Below, in pieces: positions 63,003-64,000 of a stretch of DNA of 64,000 nt (positions are counted from its first letter, which is position 1; the number at the start of each line of letters is the position of its first letter). The stretch is taken from positions 19,431,759 to 19,495,758 of the forward strand of contig CAIIXF020000009.1 in assembly GCA_903813345.2 (NCBI GenBank). Direction: 5' to 3'. The translations under genes were made by a program, and so were the position numbers. Origin of the DNA: Owenia fusiformis. Its lineage: Eukaryota; Annelida; Polychaeta; Sabellida; Oweniidae. Under the pieces are notes generated by a model, which was given only the letters and a program-made list of their open reading frames with translations, searched no databases and was not told where the DNA came from.

Positions 63003-63690
63003 TTTGGCTCCATGTTAATTTATCAATCTTCAAAAGTCCCACTGCAGAACAGTTCTAAAGTAATAATGCCCATATTCCTTGAATTTTATAAGAACATGAT
63101 TATATTCAAAATAAGAAGGGTTTAATTCTTTCTTTTACCTACGTGTAGTTCAAAAGATACTGGCGTTTGAATTTTGGAAAATCTCCATTGGCTGCCATGA
63201 TAAACCGCTACCTATATGGGTTTACTAAAGTGTCATTTTCTCAAAAAGTCCACAATGGAATTTTCTAATATTGTAGATTTTGATAGTTAATATATTAGTT
63301 TAAAAAATTAAACAGACACATTTCTGAAAATCTCTTATTTTTGGTATATCTAGCCGTTAAAAACTATAAAAAAAACTATAAAAAACTATATTGAGCCCCA
63401 TGTTAATTTATCAATCTTCAGAAGACCCCCTGCAGAACAGTTCAAAATCCCATATTCCTAAGATGTTACAATAACAAGATTATCTTAAAAATAGGAAAGG
63501 TTGAATTTTTTCTTTCACCTAATTTCAAAGATATTGGCGTATGAATTTTGGAAAATCCCCATTGGCTGCCATTATAAACCGCTATCAATATGGTTTATTT
63601 TAGTGTTCTTTTCTGAAAAAAGGCACTATAAAATTTCCTAATATTGTAGATTTCTATAGTTATTACATTGATTTAAAAAAATGAAACAGT
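63003..63690. repeat. 388-bp tandem duplication, two units
   Basis: CCATGTTAATTTATCAATCT occurs near 63010 and 63398. Both units continue through CTGCAGAACAGTTC, GAATTTTGGAAAATC, CCATTGGCTGCCAT and CTAATATTGTAGATTT. The two are roughly 80-85 percent alike by eye. Confidence 0.9.
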
Positions 63691-63740
63691 TTGTTTTGTT
63701 TGTTTGTTTCTTTGTTTGTTTCTCTGTTTGTTTGTATCTT
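63690..63740. repeat. GTTT microsatellite
   Basis: A run of GTTT units with single-base variants, directly after the tandem duplication. Confidence 0.9.
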
Positions 63741-64000
63741 TTTTCCCTCAATTCTGAAGAGTACAATTTCTTATTAAAGAAAATAAAGGAGTGAAAAGTT
63801 ATGTTCATTATCTACATATAAGTAACATAATCAGTGTCAACATCACATCCAGAGCAACCCCTATTATACGGCAGGACGCCAGGCTACCCGTAACCGCAAC
63901 AGGCCCAATGCTCGGAGTTATTTTGACTATTTGAGATACGCAATTACATTCTGTCTTCACATGTATACATTTTATGAACATTTTTCGCAATTAATATGTA
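63741..64000. other. Intergenic, window end
   Basis: No feature recognised. Confidence 0.4.

Overview
This looks like a piece of nuclear genome from an animal, most likely a marine invertebrate; the species cannot be read from it. The DNA is AT-rich and gene-poor. Genes are split by GT...AG introns, a neuropeptide-type rhodopsin-family GPCR and a C-type lectin are present, and there are many decayed non-LTR retrotransposons, short inverted-repeat elements and minisatellites. No bacterial operons, CRISPR arrays, rRNA or convincing tRNA genes were seen.

Layout. 0-1.7 kb: an antisense reverse transcriptase (RT) relic, then a 75-bp minisatellite with 14 copies. 1.7-9.8 kb: no gene recognised. 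9.84-13.45 kb: a 3.6-kb segment bounded by a 28-bp inverted repeat, possibly a decayed DNA element. 13.5-23.6 kb: mostly non-coding, with fold-back elements near 16.2 and 18.0 kb, one tiny secreted-type ORF (18.6 kb) and degenerate repeats at 19.3 and 20.2 kb.

23.7-32.1 kb: a segmental duplication. Copy A (23.67-28.2 kb) holds a complete two-exon C-type lectin gene on the minus strand, an upstream field of repeats and a 17-unit 90-bp minisatellite. Copy B (29.65-32.05 kb) keeps the lectin signal exon and its splice donor but has lost the lectin-domain exon, so it is a pseudogene.

36.0-38.3 kb: the best gene of the window, a complete two-exon class A GPCR of 451 residues, of the tachykinin / luqin-RYamide / GPR83-like group. 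38.9-51.4 kb: hairpin repeats, an hAT-like MITE with perfect target duplication, a 53-bp minisatellite, a palindromic MITE, and a Tc1/mariner-superfamily transposon with decayed transposase.

52.3-57.2 kb: a nested structure. About 300-bp repeat units sit in opposite orientations on the two sides of an RT relic. A 771-bp MITE with TA duplication is inserted in one unit, and a 5'-truncated LINE (631 open codons of RT, 11-bp target duplication) in another. 57.2-64 kb: a second long-inverted-repeat element with CAGGGTGG ends, another RT relic, a signal-peptide first exon of a small secreted precursor with a TATA box (minus strand), and a 388-bp tandem duplication.

Two genes are well supported (GPCR and lectin) and one first exon is likely real. 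No functional link between them is visible. Most of the window is transposon- and satellite-derived.
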